Under the pieces are notes generated by a model. The model did not search any database. It saw only the letters and a program-made list of their open reading frames with translations, and had not been told where the DNA came from. Shown piece by piece: positions 14,899 through 21,169 of a stretch of DNA of 21,169 bases; within the stretch, counting starts at the first letter, position 1; every line of letters starts with the position of its first letter. Made by a program: the position numbers and the translations under genes. Source of the DNA: CAYJBH01 sp964370605. Its GTDB lineage: Bacteria; Bacillota; Clostridia; Oscillospirales; Ruminococcaceae. The DNA is taken from assembly GCA_964370605.1 (NCBI GenBank), contig CAYJJX010000027.1, positions 1-21,169 on the forward strand, given 5' to 3'.

Positions 14899-15777
14899 AT
14901 GGACATTATCACCATCAAAAACGACCAGCTGACCATCGACATCAACTGCATTGGAGCAGAGCTTTTCAGCATCAAAAATAAAGAGGGAAGAGAGATGCTC
15001 TGGCAGGGAGATCCAACTTTTTGGAGCAATCGTTCCACCAACCTTTTCCCCCTCGTCGGCAGGCTCTATGAAAAACGCTATACCTATCGTGACGAAAGCT
15101 ACGATATGCCGATTCACGGTTTTGCGAGAGACTCTGTCTTTTCTGCCGAGCTGTTGAGTGATACCGATGTTATTTTTACCTTGACCGAAAATGAAACCAC
15201 AAAAAGTATCTTTCCGTTCAGTTTCATCTTCCAAATTTCCTATCGACTGGACGGTGACAAACTGTCGGTGCTTTATACCGTGAAAAATACCGACAGTGAA
15301 ACACTCTATTACGGTCTTGGCGGCCACCCCGGTTTCAACATGCCACTGGACGACGATTTGTCGTTTGACGATTACTATCTGGAGTTCGAGAGTGATAAAG
15401 GCATGCAGGTGGCTATGTCCGACACCGGACTAATGGAGGGTGAGGATTTCCTTTGCCCCACTATGATCGACGGCAAAATTAACCTCCACCACAGCATGTT
15501 CGATAACGATGCAATCATACTCTATGACATACCCAAAAAGGTTACGCTGAAAAGCGATCTCGGCAATCGTGAAATCGAGGTGGAGTTCCCCGGCATGGAC
15601 TACTGCGCATTTTGGCACAAAAATCGCAGTGAAGCACCCTATATTTGTATCGAACCATGGACCAGTTTGCCGGGTCGAAATGAGACAATCGAGGACTTGA
15701 CCACCAACCCAACCTTGTTGCAACTCGGCGCGGGAGAAGAGCGCGATTATCTCATCACATATAGATTCTGCGAATAA
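14899..15777 (+). CDS. Aldose 1-epimerase family protein (galactose mutarotase-like, LacX type)
   Basis: The 292-residue beta-sandwich protein interconverts the alpha and beta anomers of hexoses or hexose phosphates. Catalytic-type residues are visible: His73 in PIHGFAR, His143 in GLGGHPGFN, and the general-base Glu near residue 252 in ICIEPWTSLPG. The conserved arginine-containing FPLVGRL (50-56) and the metal/sugar loop are also present. Length is normal (about 290-300). GAAAGGAG lies at a good distance before the ATG. The subfamily (LacX or YihR-like) is not tied to one sugar, and the nearness of pgi suggests hexose phosphate metabolism. No clear terminator follows. Confidence 0.92.
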   Translation: MDIITIKNDQLTIDINCIGAELFSIKNKEGREMLWQGDPTFWSNRSTNLFPLVGRLYEKRYTYRDESYDMPIHGFARDSVFSAELLSDTDVIFTLTENETTKSIFPFSFIFQISYRLDGDKLSVLYTVKNTDSETLYYGLGGHPGFNMPLDDDLSFDDYYLEFESDKGMQVAMSDTGLMEGEDFLCPTMIDGKINLHHSMFDNDAIILYDIPKKVTLKSDLGNREIEVEFPGMDYCAFWHKNRSEAPYICIEPWTSLPGRNETIEDLTTNPTLLQLGAGEERDYLITYRFCE

Positions 15778-15890
15778 TTCCACCCGCTATATTTGTACAC
15801 AATAATTTCGCATACTCGGCCAAAATATCATGGTCGTTTGTATAGACAAGCATTCGAGAATTATACGCTTCGATTATATCGGGTCGGCTA

Positions 15891-15919
15891 TTGACATTCG
15901 TATAAAAAAGGATTATTAT
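15891..15919 (+). promoter_or_regulatory. Sigma-A promoter of pgi
   Basis: A perfect TTGACA (15891-15896) is followed after exactly 17 nt by TATTAT (15914-15919). Transcription should start near 15926, about 185 nt before the pgi start codon and about 8 nt before the first of five hairpins. Confidence 0.75.
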
Positions 15920-15925
15920 TATAGT

Positions 15926-16110
15926 AGCTCAACTTGAAAAACAATATGTTTTTCAAAATCAAGCGTTGCTTGATTTTCGTGCATGAAGTGCACGGAAAAT
16001 ACTTCATAATCTTCAACTGCACACTTTGGTGTGCCTCCAATAGCTATGCTATTGGGTTGATTGATTATATAACTATTGAAAGACAAAAATCAGAATAGGG
16101 AAATTGTTCT
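15926..16110 (+). ncRNA. Hairpin-train 5' leader of pgi (unrecognised structured element)
   Basis: Five hairpins follow one another in 122 nt. H1 is TTGAAAAAC/GTTTTTCAA (15934-15956, 5-nt loop). H2 is AAAATCAAGC/GCTTGATTTT (15955-15977, 3-nt loop). H3 is CGTGCA/TGCACG (15978-15994, 5-nt loop). H4 is GCACAC/GTGTGC (16019-16034, loop TTTG). H5 is CCAATAGC/GCTATTGG (16037-16055, 3-nt loop). H1 and H2 share two bases and H2 and H3 abut. A further arm pair, ATGAAGT with ACTTCAT (15983-15989 and 16001-16007), would exclude H3. No T-run follows any stem, so these are not simple terminators. It matches no RNA family I know. The upstream part of the gap (15778-15890) shows nothing I can support. Confidence 0.6.
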
Positions 16111-17442
16111 ATGGCTGTAAATCTTAACACAAAATATCTCGACGGATTTGTAAACGAAAGTGAGTTTTCACTCATCGCCCCATCGGTCAAGGCGGCACAC
16201 GAGGCGCTTCACTCCAAAACCGGAGCAGGCAACGACTTTTTGGGTTGGTTGGACCTCCCGAAAAGCTATGACAAAGAAGAGTTCGCCCGAATCAAGGCGG
16301 CGGCAGAAAAAATCAAAAACGATACCGATGTGCTAATAGTCATCGGCATCGGCGGAAGCTATCTCGGCGCTCGTGCCGTTATCGAAGCGCTCGGCTCAAC
16401 ACTCTATAACGACCTGACCGAAAAGGTAAAAATTTATTTCGTAGGTCAAAACATCAGCGGTTCACACCTTGAAAATGTGCTCCGTCTTTGTGACGGCAAA
16501 CGTGTTTCGGTCAACGTTATCTCTAAATCAGGTACCACCACCGAGCCGGCACTCGCATTTCGTGTCTTCAAAAAACTGTTGGAAGATCGTTATGGTAAAG
16601 ACGGTGCAAAAGAGCGTATCTACGCCACCACCGATGCGGCAAGAGGCACACTGAAATCACTGTCCGACCGTGAGGGTTATGAAAGCTTTGTCATCGCCGA
16701 CGACGTTGGCGGTAGATTTTCCGTTTTGTCCGCTGTCGGTCTTCTTCCGATCGCGGTAGCCGGAATCGACATCGATGCCATGATGGCAGGTGCCGCTGAG
16801 GCATATGACCGATTCTCGGTTTGCGACGAGGGTAACGACTGTTATCGCTATGCCGCCATGCGTAACCTCTTGTTGCGCAGAGGTAAAAATATCGAACTGC
16901 TCGCCTGCTATGAGCCGGATTTTGCCATGATGAATGAGTGGTATAAACAACTCTACGGCGAAAGTGAAGGCAAAGACGGAAAGGGCATCATGCCTACCTC
17001 TGTAATCTTTTCCACCGATCTTCATTCCATGGGACAATATGTTCAGGACGGAGCAAGAATACTCTTTGAGACGGTGGTCGATTTCAAAAAATCTAAGGGC
17101 GACTTTTTCATCGAAAAGGACGAGGCGGATACCGACGGACTCAACTTTCTTTCCGATCAGAATATCTCGATCGTCAATCGCCGTGCAATGGAGGGAACTA
17201 TCCTTGCACATACCGATGGCGGCGTGCCTATTGCCGTTCTCGAGGTTGATGAGATGAATGCCTTCGACATGGGATATCTCATCTACTTCTTTGAAAAAGC
17301 TTGCGCAATCTCAGGATATCTGCTCGGGGTCAACCCGTTCGATCAACCCGGTGTCGAGAGCTATAAAAAGAATATGTTTGCACTGCTCGGCAAACCCGGT
17401 TTTGAAGAGCGTCGTGCAGAACTCGCCAAGCGTCTAGGCTAG
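16111..17442 (+). CDS. pgi: Glucose-6-phosphate isomerase
   Basis: The 443-residue enzyme interconverts glucose 6-phosphate and fructose 6-phosphate in glycolysis. It has GIGGSYLGARAV (79-90), the sugar-phosphate loop SKSGTTTEPA (138-147), the first family signature VGGRFSVLSAVGLLP (199-213), the catalytic Glu in QLYGESEGK (about 284), His305 in TDLHSMGQ and the C-terminal QPGVESYKKN signature with the catalytic Lys. The length is that of the short bacterial form (about 450), as in Firmicutes. The ribosome binding site is modest (AGGGAAA). The long hairpin-rich leader makes post-transcriptional control likely. Confidence 0.98.
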   Translation: MAVNLNTKYLDGFVNESEFSLIAPSVKAAHEALHSKTGAGNDFLGWLDLPKSYDKEEFARIKAAAEKIKNDTDVLIVIGIGGSYLGARAVIEALGSTLYNDLTEKVKIYFVGQNISGSHLENVLRLCDGKRVSVNVISKSGTTTEPALAFRVFKKLLEDRYGKDGAKERIYATTDAARGTLKSLSDREGYESFVIADDVGGRFSVLSAVGLLPIAVAGIDIDAMMAGAAEAYDRFSVCDEGNDCYRYAAMRNLLLRRGKNIELLACYEPDFAMMNEWYKQLYGESEGKDGKGIMPTSVIFSTDLHSMGQYVQDGARILFETVVDFKKSKGDFFIEKDEADTDGLNFLSDQNISIVNRRAMEGTILAHTDGGVPIAVLEVDEMNAFDMGYLIYFFEKACAISGYLLGVNPFDQPGVESYKKNMFALLGKPGFEERRAELAKRLG

Positions 17443-17506
17443 GATCGTTTTCACTGTCCGAGTGGACATTATAGATATATTTATTGACAGAAATGGAGCG
17501 TTTAAA

Positions 17507-17920
17507 ATGGTTAGTATTATTGTGGGCGGTAAAGGTAGCGGAAAAACAAAAAAGATGATCGATATCATCAACGCGTCGGCCGCCGGTTCGGCCGGTAACC
17601 TTGTTTGCATTGAACATTCAATGAAGTTGACCTACGATATTCACCACGATGTGCGTCTTATCGACATGGTGGAGTATAACATCGAAAATGCCGACATGCT
17701 TTTCGGCTTTATCTCCGGTATCCTCGCCGGAAACTACGACATTGTTGAAATCTATGTCGATGGTGTCCTCAAGGTTCTCAACAAGGACGTTGCCGCCCTT
17801 TCCGCCCTCTTGAAAAAACTGGATGCGCTTACCGGCGAAAATGTCAAGTTGGTTGTCACCGTCTCGGTAGACGAGAATGAACTTGGCGATGAACTGAACA
17901 AATACCAAAGAGCAAACTAA
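17507..17920 (+). CDS. Small P-loop protein of unknown function (Clostridia type)
   Basis: The 137-residue protein begins almost at once with a P-loop, VGGKGSGKTKKMIDI (residues about 6-20), and ends with LDALTGENVKLVVTVSVDE, a strand-and-loop region where a Walker B would usually be. There is no clear helicase, kinase or motor domain. Similar short proteins in Clostridia are often labelled as PilT-like or ATP-binding, without experimental support. GGAG lies 8 nt before the ATG at 17507; an in-frame ATG at 17462 has no site and lies 19 nt after the pgi stop. It sits between pgi and rpmF, and may be co-transcribed with pgi. Role unknown. Confidence 0.8.
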   Translation: MVSIIVGGKGSGKTKKMIDIINASAAGSAGNLVCIEHSMKLTYDIHHDVRLIDMVEYNIENADMLFGFISGILAGNYDIVEIYVDGVLKVLNKDVAALSALLKKLDALTGENVKLVVTVSVDENELGDELNKYQRAN

Positions 17921-17981
17921 CCTAAATTTAATCAACCACATCGAATTATAGGGTAGAATTGCGCCGTTTGTAAAAAAAGGC

Positions 17982-18010
17982 TTGACAACTGTTGCGAAAT
18001 TTTATATAAT
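17982..18010 (+). promoter_or_regulatory. Consensus sigma-A promoter of rpmF
   Basis: TTGACA (17982-17987) and TATAAT (18005-18010) are both perfect and separated by exactly 17 nt. It is the best promoter in the window. Transcription should start near 18017, leaving a leader of about 124 nt. Confidence 0.95.
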
Positions 18011-18109
18011 AGTTGTTGCTGTAAATTTATTTATTTGCGATATTCGGTTTAAAACTCGCAGCTTTGCGGTTTTTCGGAAAAACAGTCACCGTACTTACCG
18101 TATCAAACC

Positions 18110-18130
18110 GCACAAAGTGTGCAGAAAGGA
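18110..18130 (+). promoter_or_regulatory. Hairpin abutting the rpmF ribosome binding site
   Basis: GCACA-AAG-TGTGC (18110-18122) forms a 5-bp stem directly joined to the Shine-Dalgarno site AGAAAGGA (18123-18130). Further pairing, CGCAgctttGCG and GTTTTTC/GAAAAAC, lies upstream in the same 124-nt leader. Whether it controls translation is not known. Confidence 0.35.
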
Positions 18131-18140
18131 ATCAACTACT

Positions 18141-18323
18141 ATGGCAGTTCCAAAAAGAAAAGTTTCAAAAGCACGTCGTGACAAGCGCCGTTCTTCGGTG
18201 TGGAAAATTTCCGCGCCAACACTCGTCTCTTGCCCCAACTGTAAGGAAAAGAAACTTCCCCACCACGTCTGCCTCGCCTGCGGACAGTATAAAGGTAGAG
18301 AGGTTATCAAGGTCGAGAGCTAA
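18141..18323 (+). CDS. rpmF: 50S ribosomal protein L32, zinc-binding form
   Basis: The 60-residue protein begins MAVPKRKVSKARRDKRR, the hallmark of L32, and has four cysteines in CPNC and CLAC, a zinc ribbon. This is the zinc-dependent C+ form rather than the zinc-free paralogue seen in some Firmicutes. Start at 18141 follows AGAAAGGA. In many Firmicutes rpmF follows a DUF177 (YceD) gene and precedes plsX; here neither is present, and a small P-loop gene lies before it while a DUF512 protein and der lie after. Confidence 0.98.
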   Translation: MAVPKRKVSKARRDKRRSSVWKISAPTLVSCPNCKEKKLPHHVCLACGQYKGREVIKVES

Positions 18324-18349
18324 TTCGATAGATTTTGACTTTAAACGGA

Positions 18350-18388
18350 GCTGTGGCAGGCCGCTTTGCGGTGTTTGCCACGGCTTTT
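18350..18388 (+). terminator. Rho-independent terminator of rpmF
   Basis: GCTGTGGCA pairs with TGCCACGGC (one G-U pair), with an inner CCGC-TTT-GCGG stem, followed by TTTT. It lies 27 nt after the stop of rpmF. Partial read-through into the next gene is possible, since the only separate promoter hint is a TATAAT at 18395-18400 without a good -35 box. Confidence 0.75.
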
Positions 18389-18420
18389 GTCGTCTATAAT
18401 AAGGTAAGCGGAGAGGCATT

Positions 18421-19635
18421 GTGGTTACAATAACAGATATTACGTCGGGGTCGGCGGCAGAGCGAAGCGGAATACAAAAAGGTGAGGTTCTGCTCTGCAT
18501 AAACGACAACGAAATCAATGATAGTCTCGATTACAGCTACCACTCGACGGCAAGCAGGCTGGTGGTTCGGCTTGCCGACAGAACGGTTACGGTAAACAAG
18601 ACGGAGTATGAGCCGCTTGGCCTTTCCTTTGAAAACGACCTTTTTGACGGCAAACGCAGCTGCAAAAACCGCTGTATGTTCTGTTTCATCGATCAACTTC
18701 CGAGCGGAATGAGAGAATCGCTCTATCTTAAAGACGACGATGAACGACTGTCTTTTTTGATGGGAAACTATATCACACTGACCAACCTGACCGATAGCCT
18801 GATCGAACGCATAATTACCATGCGTTTTTCTCCCATCAACATTTCGGTACACACCATGAACAAGACGCTTCGAAGTGAGATGATGGGCAACCGCAGGGCA
18901 GGTGACGTGTTGTCGCTTTTGCCGAGGTTTGCACAGGCAGGTATCACCATGAACATTCAACTGGTGCTGTGTCCCGGCGTGAACGACGGCGATGAGCTGG
19001 AATACAGCCTCTCGGAACTGCAAAAACTTTATCCCGCAGTGCAGAGCGTGAGCGCGGTGCCGGTCGGACTTTCAAGACATCGTGACAGTCTTGCGCCGCT
19101 GAAACCGTTTGACGGCGAAACGGCGAAAAAGAACCTCGATATTATTCGTCGGTTCGGTCGTGATCATCTGAAAAAACATGGCGAGCGCCTTTTCTTTGCC
19201 TCGGACGAGATATATCTGCTTGCCAAAAGACCAATCCCAACCAAGGCGCACTATGAACAGTTTTGCCAGATCGAGAACGGCGTCGGCATGTGGCGTGTGT
19301 TTTTCGACAGTCACAAGAATTATTTCAAACGTTTTGCCGATGGATTTGATCTTGCAACCGGAATATTGGCGGCACCGCTGATAGAGCGGCTGTGTGAGGG
19401 TCTTGCGAATGTTTCGATACACCCTATAAAGAATGATTTTTTTGGGCATGGTGTCACGGTGGCAGGACTGCTCACCGGACAGGACGTTATTGCTCAACTT
19501 GACGGTAAGCTCACCACAAAAACACTGTTGTTGCCACGAGACATGTTTCGTGCCGAGGGCGATATCACGCTGGACGACATGACAATAGAAGACATCGAGC
19601 AGGCGCTGAACACAAAGGTCATCTGCGTCGAATAG
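18421..19635 (+). CDS. PDZ / radical-SAM-like / DUF512 iron-sulfur protein
   Basis: The 404-residue protein starts at a GTG preceded by GGAGAGG. A PDZ-like N-terminus (about 1-65) begins ITDITSGSAAERSGIQKGEVL. Then the radical-SAM-type cluster motif SCKNRCMFCFIDQLP follows, with Cys81, Cys85 and Cys88. The C-terminal DUF512 region (about 200-404) contains VPVGLSRHRDSLAPLKPF. The family is found in cyanobacteria and Clostridia and its substrate is unknown; radical SAM chemistry is inferred from the CxxxCxxC motif. It lies 26 nt before der, an arrangement often seen in Clostridia, which hints at a link to ribosome assembly that has not been shown. Confidence 0.9.
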   Translation: MVTITDITSGSAAERSGIQKGEVLLCINDNEINDSLDYSYHSTASRLVVRLADRTVTVNKTEYEPLGLSFENDLFDGKRSCKNRCMFCFIDQLPSGMRESLYLKDDDERLSFLMGNYITLTNLTDSLIERIITMRFSPINISVHTMNKTLRSEMMGNRRAGDVLSLLPRFAQAGITMNIQLVLCPGVNDGDELEYSLSELQKLYPAVQSVSAVPVGLSRHRDSLAPLKPFDGETAKKNLDIIRRFGRDHLKKHGERLFFASDEIYLLAKRPIPTKAHYEQFCQIENGVGMWRVFFDSHKNYFKRFADGFDLATGILAAPLIERLCEGLANVSIHPIKNDFFGHGVTVAGLLTGQDVIAQLDGKLTTKTLLLPRDMFRAEGDITLDDMTIEDIEQALNTKVICVE

Positions 19636-19661
19636 ATTTAACCATACTGAAAGGAAAAGAA

Positions 19662-20984
19662 ATGCCAATAGTTGCGGTAGTAGGACGACCAAACGTCGGA
19701 AAGAGCACGCTTTTTAATAAACTGTGCGGAAAACGACTGTCCATCGTAGAAGATACGCCGGGCGTAACACGGGATCGCATTTTCGCCGAATGTGAGTGGT
19801 TGGGTCGAGATTTTACACTGATAGACACCGGAGGACTGGAACCGACCTCGAACGACGGACTGCTGACCGAGATGAGATTGCAGGTTAATCTTGCCATCGA
19901 CTGCGCCGACGCAATAATTTTTGTGACCGACGGCACAACGGGACTGACGGCGACCGACAGCGAGATTGCAAACCTGTTGCGTCGTAGCAAGAAACCGATA
20001 TTTGTGGCGGTGAACAAGCTGGACAGTGTCGGCAAGAGCGATGCGGCACTTTTTGAATTTTATGAACTTGCAATCGGCGACATTTTTGCCGTTTCCGCCG
20101 TACACGGACATGGCACCGGCGATCTGCTGGATGCCGTTTTCGAGCATCTCGACTTTGAAGAAAAGGGAGAGAGCGAGGGGGATGACCCCATCACGGTGGC
20201 GATAATCGGGCGACCGAATGTCGGCAAGAGCTCGCTCGTCAACCATATTCTCGGTGAAAAGCGAATGATAGTTCGAGACGAGGCAGGCACGACACGTGAT
20301 GCTGTGGACAGCCCTGTGGAAAATAAACACGGACGATTTGTGCTGATAGACACGGCAGGCATGAGAAAAAGGGGCAAGGTGGAACCGGGAGTAGAGCGGT
20401 ACAGCACCCTGCGCAGTCTTGCGGCGGTGGATCGCAGTGAGGTGGTGGTGATCATGCTGGATGCCACCGTCGGCTTTACCGAGCAGGACAGCAAAATTGC
20501 AGGATATGCACATGAAAAAGGCAAGGGTTGCATCGTGGCGGTGAACAAATGGGATGCCATCGAAAAAGAGACCAAGACGATGGAGCGGATGCGCAAAAGC
20601 CTGATGGAAGATTTCTCTTTCATGTCTTATGTGCCGTTTATTTTTATCTCGGCAAAGACGGGAGAGCGCGTGGACCGCATGTTTGAGCTGATAAAGTTTG
20701 TCAACGATCAAAATGCGATGAGAATAACCACCGGAGTGCTCAACGACCTGTTGCATCGTGCTACTGCAAGAGTGCAGCCACCGAGTGATAAAGGGCGACC
20801 GCTGAAAATTTACTACATGACCCAAATTTCCACACGTCCGCCGACCTTTGCGGCTTTTTGCAACAAGCGTGATCTTTTCCATTTCTCCTATCAACGCTAT
20901 ATTGAAAATCAGATTCGTGAGGCTTATGGCCTTGAGGGCACCCCGATAAAAATCTTGATCCGCGAGCGTGGAGAGAAGATATAG
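19662..20984 (+). CDS. der: Ribosome biogenesis GTPase Der (EngA)
   Basis: The 440-residue protein has the unique tandem of two GTPase domains. The first has GRPNVGKS (8-15), DTPGVTRDR and DTGG, with NKLD as its G4. The second has GRPNVGKSS (about 183-191), GTTRD, DTAGMRKRGK and NKWD. A C-terminal KH-like domain follows (about 350-440), including GRPLKIYYMTQ and a basic tail. Der helps mature the large ribosomal subunit and binds 23S rRNA. The length is normal. AAAGGA lies 8 nt before the ATG. Confidence 0.99.
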   Translation: MPIVAVVGRPNVGKSTLFNKLCGKRLSIVEDTPGVTRDRIFAECEWLGRDFTLIDTGGLEPTSNDGLLTEMRLQVNLAIDCADAIIFVTDGTTGLTATDSEIANLLRRSKKPIFVAVNKLDSVGKSDAALFEFYELAIGDIFAVSAVHGHGTGDLLDAVFEHLDFEEKGESEGDDPITVAIIGRPNVGKSSLVNHILGEKRMIVRDEAGTTRDAVDSPVENKHGRFVLIDTAGMRKRGKVEPGVERYSTLRSLAAVDRSEVVVIMLDATVGFTEQDSKIAGYAHEKGKGCIVAVNKWDAIEKETKTMERMRKSLMEDFSFMSYVPFIFISAKTGERVDRMFELIKFVNDQNAMRITTGVLNDLLHRATARVQPPSDKGRPLKIYYMTQISTRPPTFAAFCNKRDLFHFSYQRYIENQIREAYGLEGTPIKILIRERGEKI

Positions 20985-21018
20985 CAAGTTTCGGTTTGGA
21001 ATACCCCAACACTTTTTG

Positions 21019-21042
21019 TTGCTTTTTGGTGTCAAAAAGCAA
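21019..21042 (+). repeat. 10-bp hairpin downstream of der
   Basis: TTGCTTTTTG-GTGT-CAAAAAGCAA is a perfect stem of 10 bp with a 4-nt loop, 35 nt after der. It could stabilise or end the der transcript, but no T-run follows. Between here and the window edge (21043-21169) there is a further imperfect inverted repeat (GGACAG/CTGTCC, about 21070-21091) and no gene with a supported start. Confidence 0.4.
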
Positions 21043-21169
21043 ATAAACCTTTGCTTGCACTTTTTTTTGGACAGAGCAGAGCCCTGTCCCTATAAACATC
21101 ACCATAAAAGCGATAGCATAGACAGTGCGGGATTTTATCATACCACTTCGTCATTCTTCCTTTTTTTCT

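Noticed and set aside
15759..15925. A protein-like stretch of about 52 codons on the minus strand (with NSRPDIIEAYNSRMLVYT)
   Set aside because: It has no start codon or ribosome binding site, begins inside the pgi promoter and ends over the mutarotase gene; a decayed gene is possible but cannot be supported without a homology search.
15934..15977. The first two pgi-leader hairpins as a terminator of the mutarotase gene
   Set aside because: The stems are AT-rich, no T-run longer than four follows, and they lie after the predicted pgi promoter.
17982..18140. An N-terminal extension of L32 from the open frame beginning at 17982
   Set aside because: It would be translated from the promoter itself; L32 starts at MAVPKRK with its own ribosome binding site.
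19638..21035. A 465-codon open frame on the minus strand opposite der
   Set aside because: It mirrors the codon pattern of der, has no ribosome binding site and no recognisable domain; the Der frame is certain.
20995..21141. A minus-strand frame beginning MIKSRTVYAIAFMVMFIG, resembling a signal peptide
   Set aside because: It runs on antisense through the end of der, has no convincing ribosome binding site, and no family features after the hydrophobic start.

Overview
This window looks like a chromosomal segment of a Gram-positive Clostridia-type bacterium, probably of the Ruminococcaceae/Oscillospiraceae kind. The reasons are: strong AAAGGA-type Shine-Dalgarno sites; near-consensus sigma-A promoters with 17-nt spacers; an L13-S9 (rplM-rpsI) pair behind a structured leader; a small P-loop protein next to ribosomal protein L32; and a PDZ/radical-SAM/DUF512 protein directly before the GTPase Der. 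The lineage is an inference. No tRNA, rRNA, CRISPR array, insertion sequence or phage gene was recognised.

Layout. (1) 1-2046, minus strand: a sugar-catabolism-like operon reading from a promoter near 2018-2046. It holds a Gfo/Idh/MocA oxidoreductase, a sugar phosphate isomerase/epimerase, and the first 34 codons of a membrane-anchored protein cut by the window edge. A 20-bp inverted repeat overlaps the -10 box. (2) 2174-6493, plus strand: a MarR-type repressor followed by the two halves of an asymmetric heterodimeric ABC exporter, closed by a perfect 11-bp hairpin terminator. Two identical-arm 13-bp palindromes flank the promoter, so this reads as a self-regulated drug or metabolite efflux operon. 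(3) 6568-7760, minus: an AI-2E-family multi-pass membrane protein with its own promoter. (4) 7767-9828, minus: an OmpR-type response regulator and a sensor histidine kinase, with direct repeats in place of the -35 box. (5) 9924-11773, minus: a zinc-ribbon, Pro/Gln-repeat, single-pass membrane protein with its own promoter and terminator. (6) 11886-13969, minus: rplM and rpsI with a structured leader, followed after only 13 nt by a G5/3D cell-wall protein.

(7) 14053-15777, plus: a TtcA-like tRNA thiolase that seems to lack a usual start codon, then an aldose-1-epimerase-like protein. (8) 15891-17920, plus: glucose-6-phosphate isomerase preceded by a promoter and a roughly 185-nt leader packed with five consecutive hairpins, then a small P-loop protein. 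(9) 17982-20984, plus: rpmF (L32, zinc form) with its own promoter and terminator, the DUF512 radical-SAM-like protein, and der. The last 185 bases hold a hairpin but no gene I can support.

The most unusual item is the hairpin train between the mutarotase and pgi (15934-16055). It begins about 8 nt after the predicted transcription start of pgi, so it is either a cis-regulatory RNA leader or a mobile palindromic repeat inserted in one. The other items worth following up are the apparent AUA start of the TtcA-like gene, the paired MarR operators, the degenerate ATPase site of the exporter, and the response-element repeats before the two-component system.
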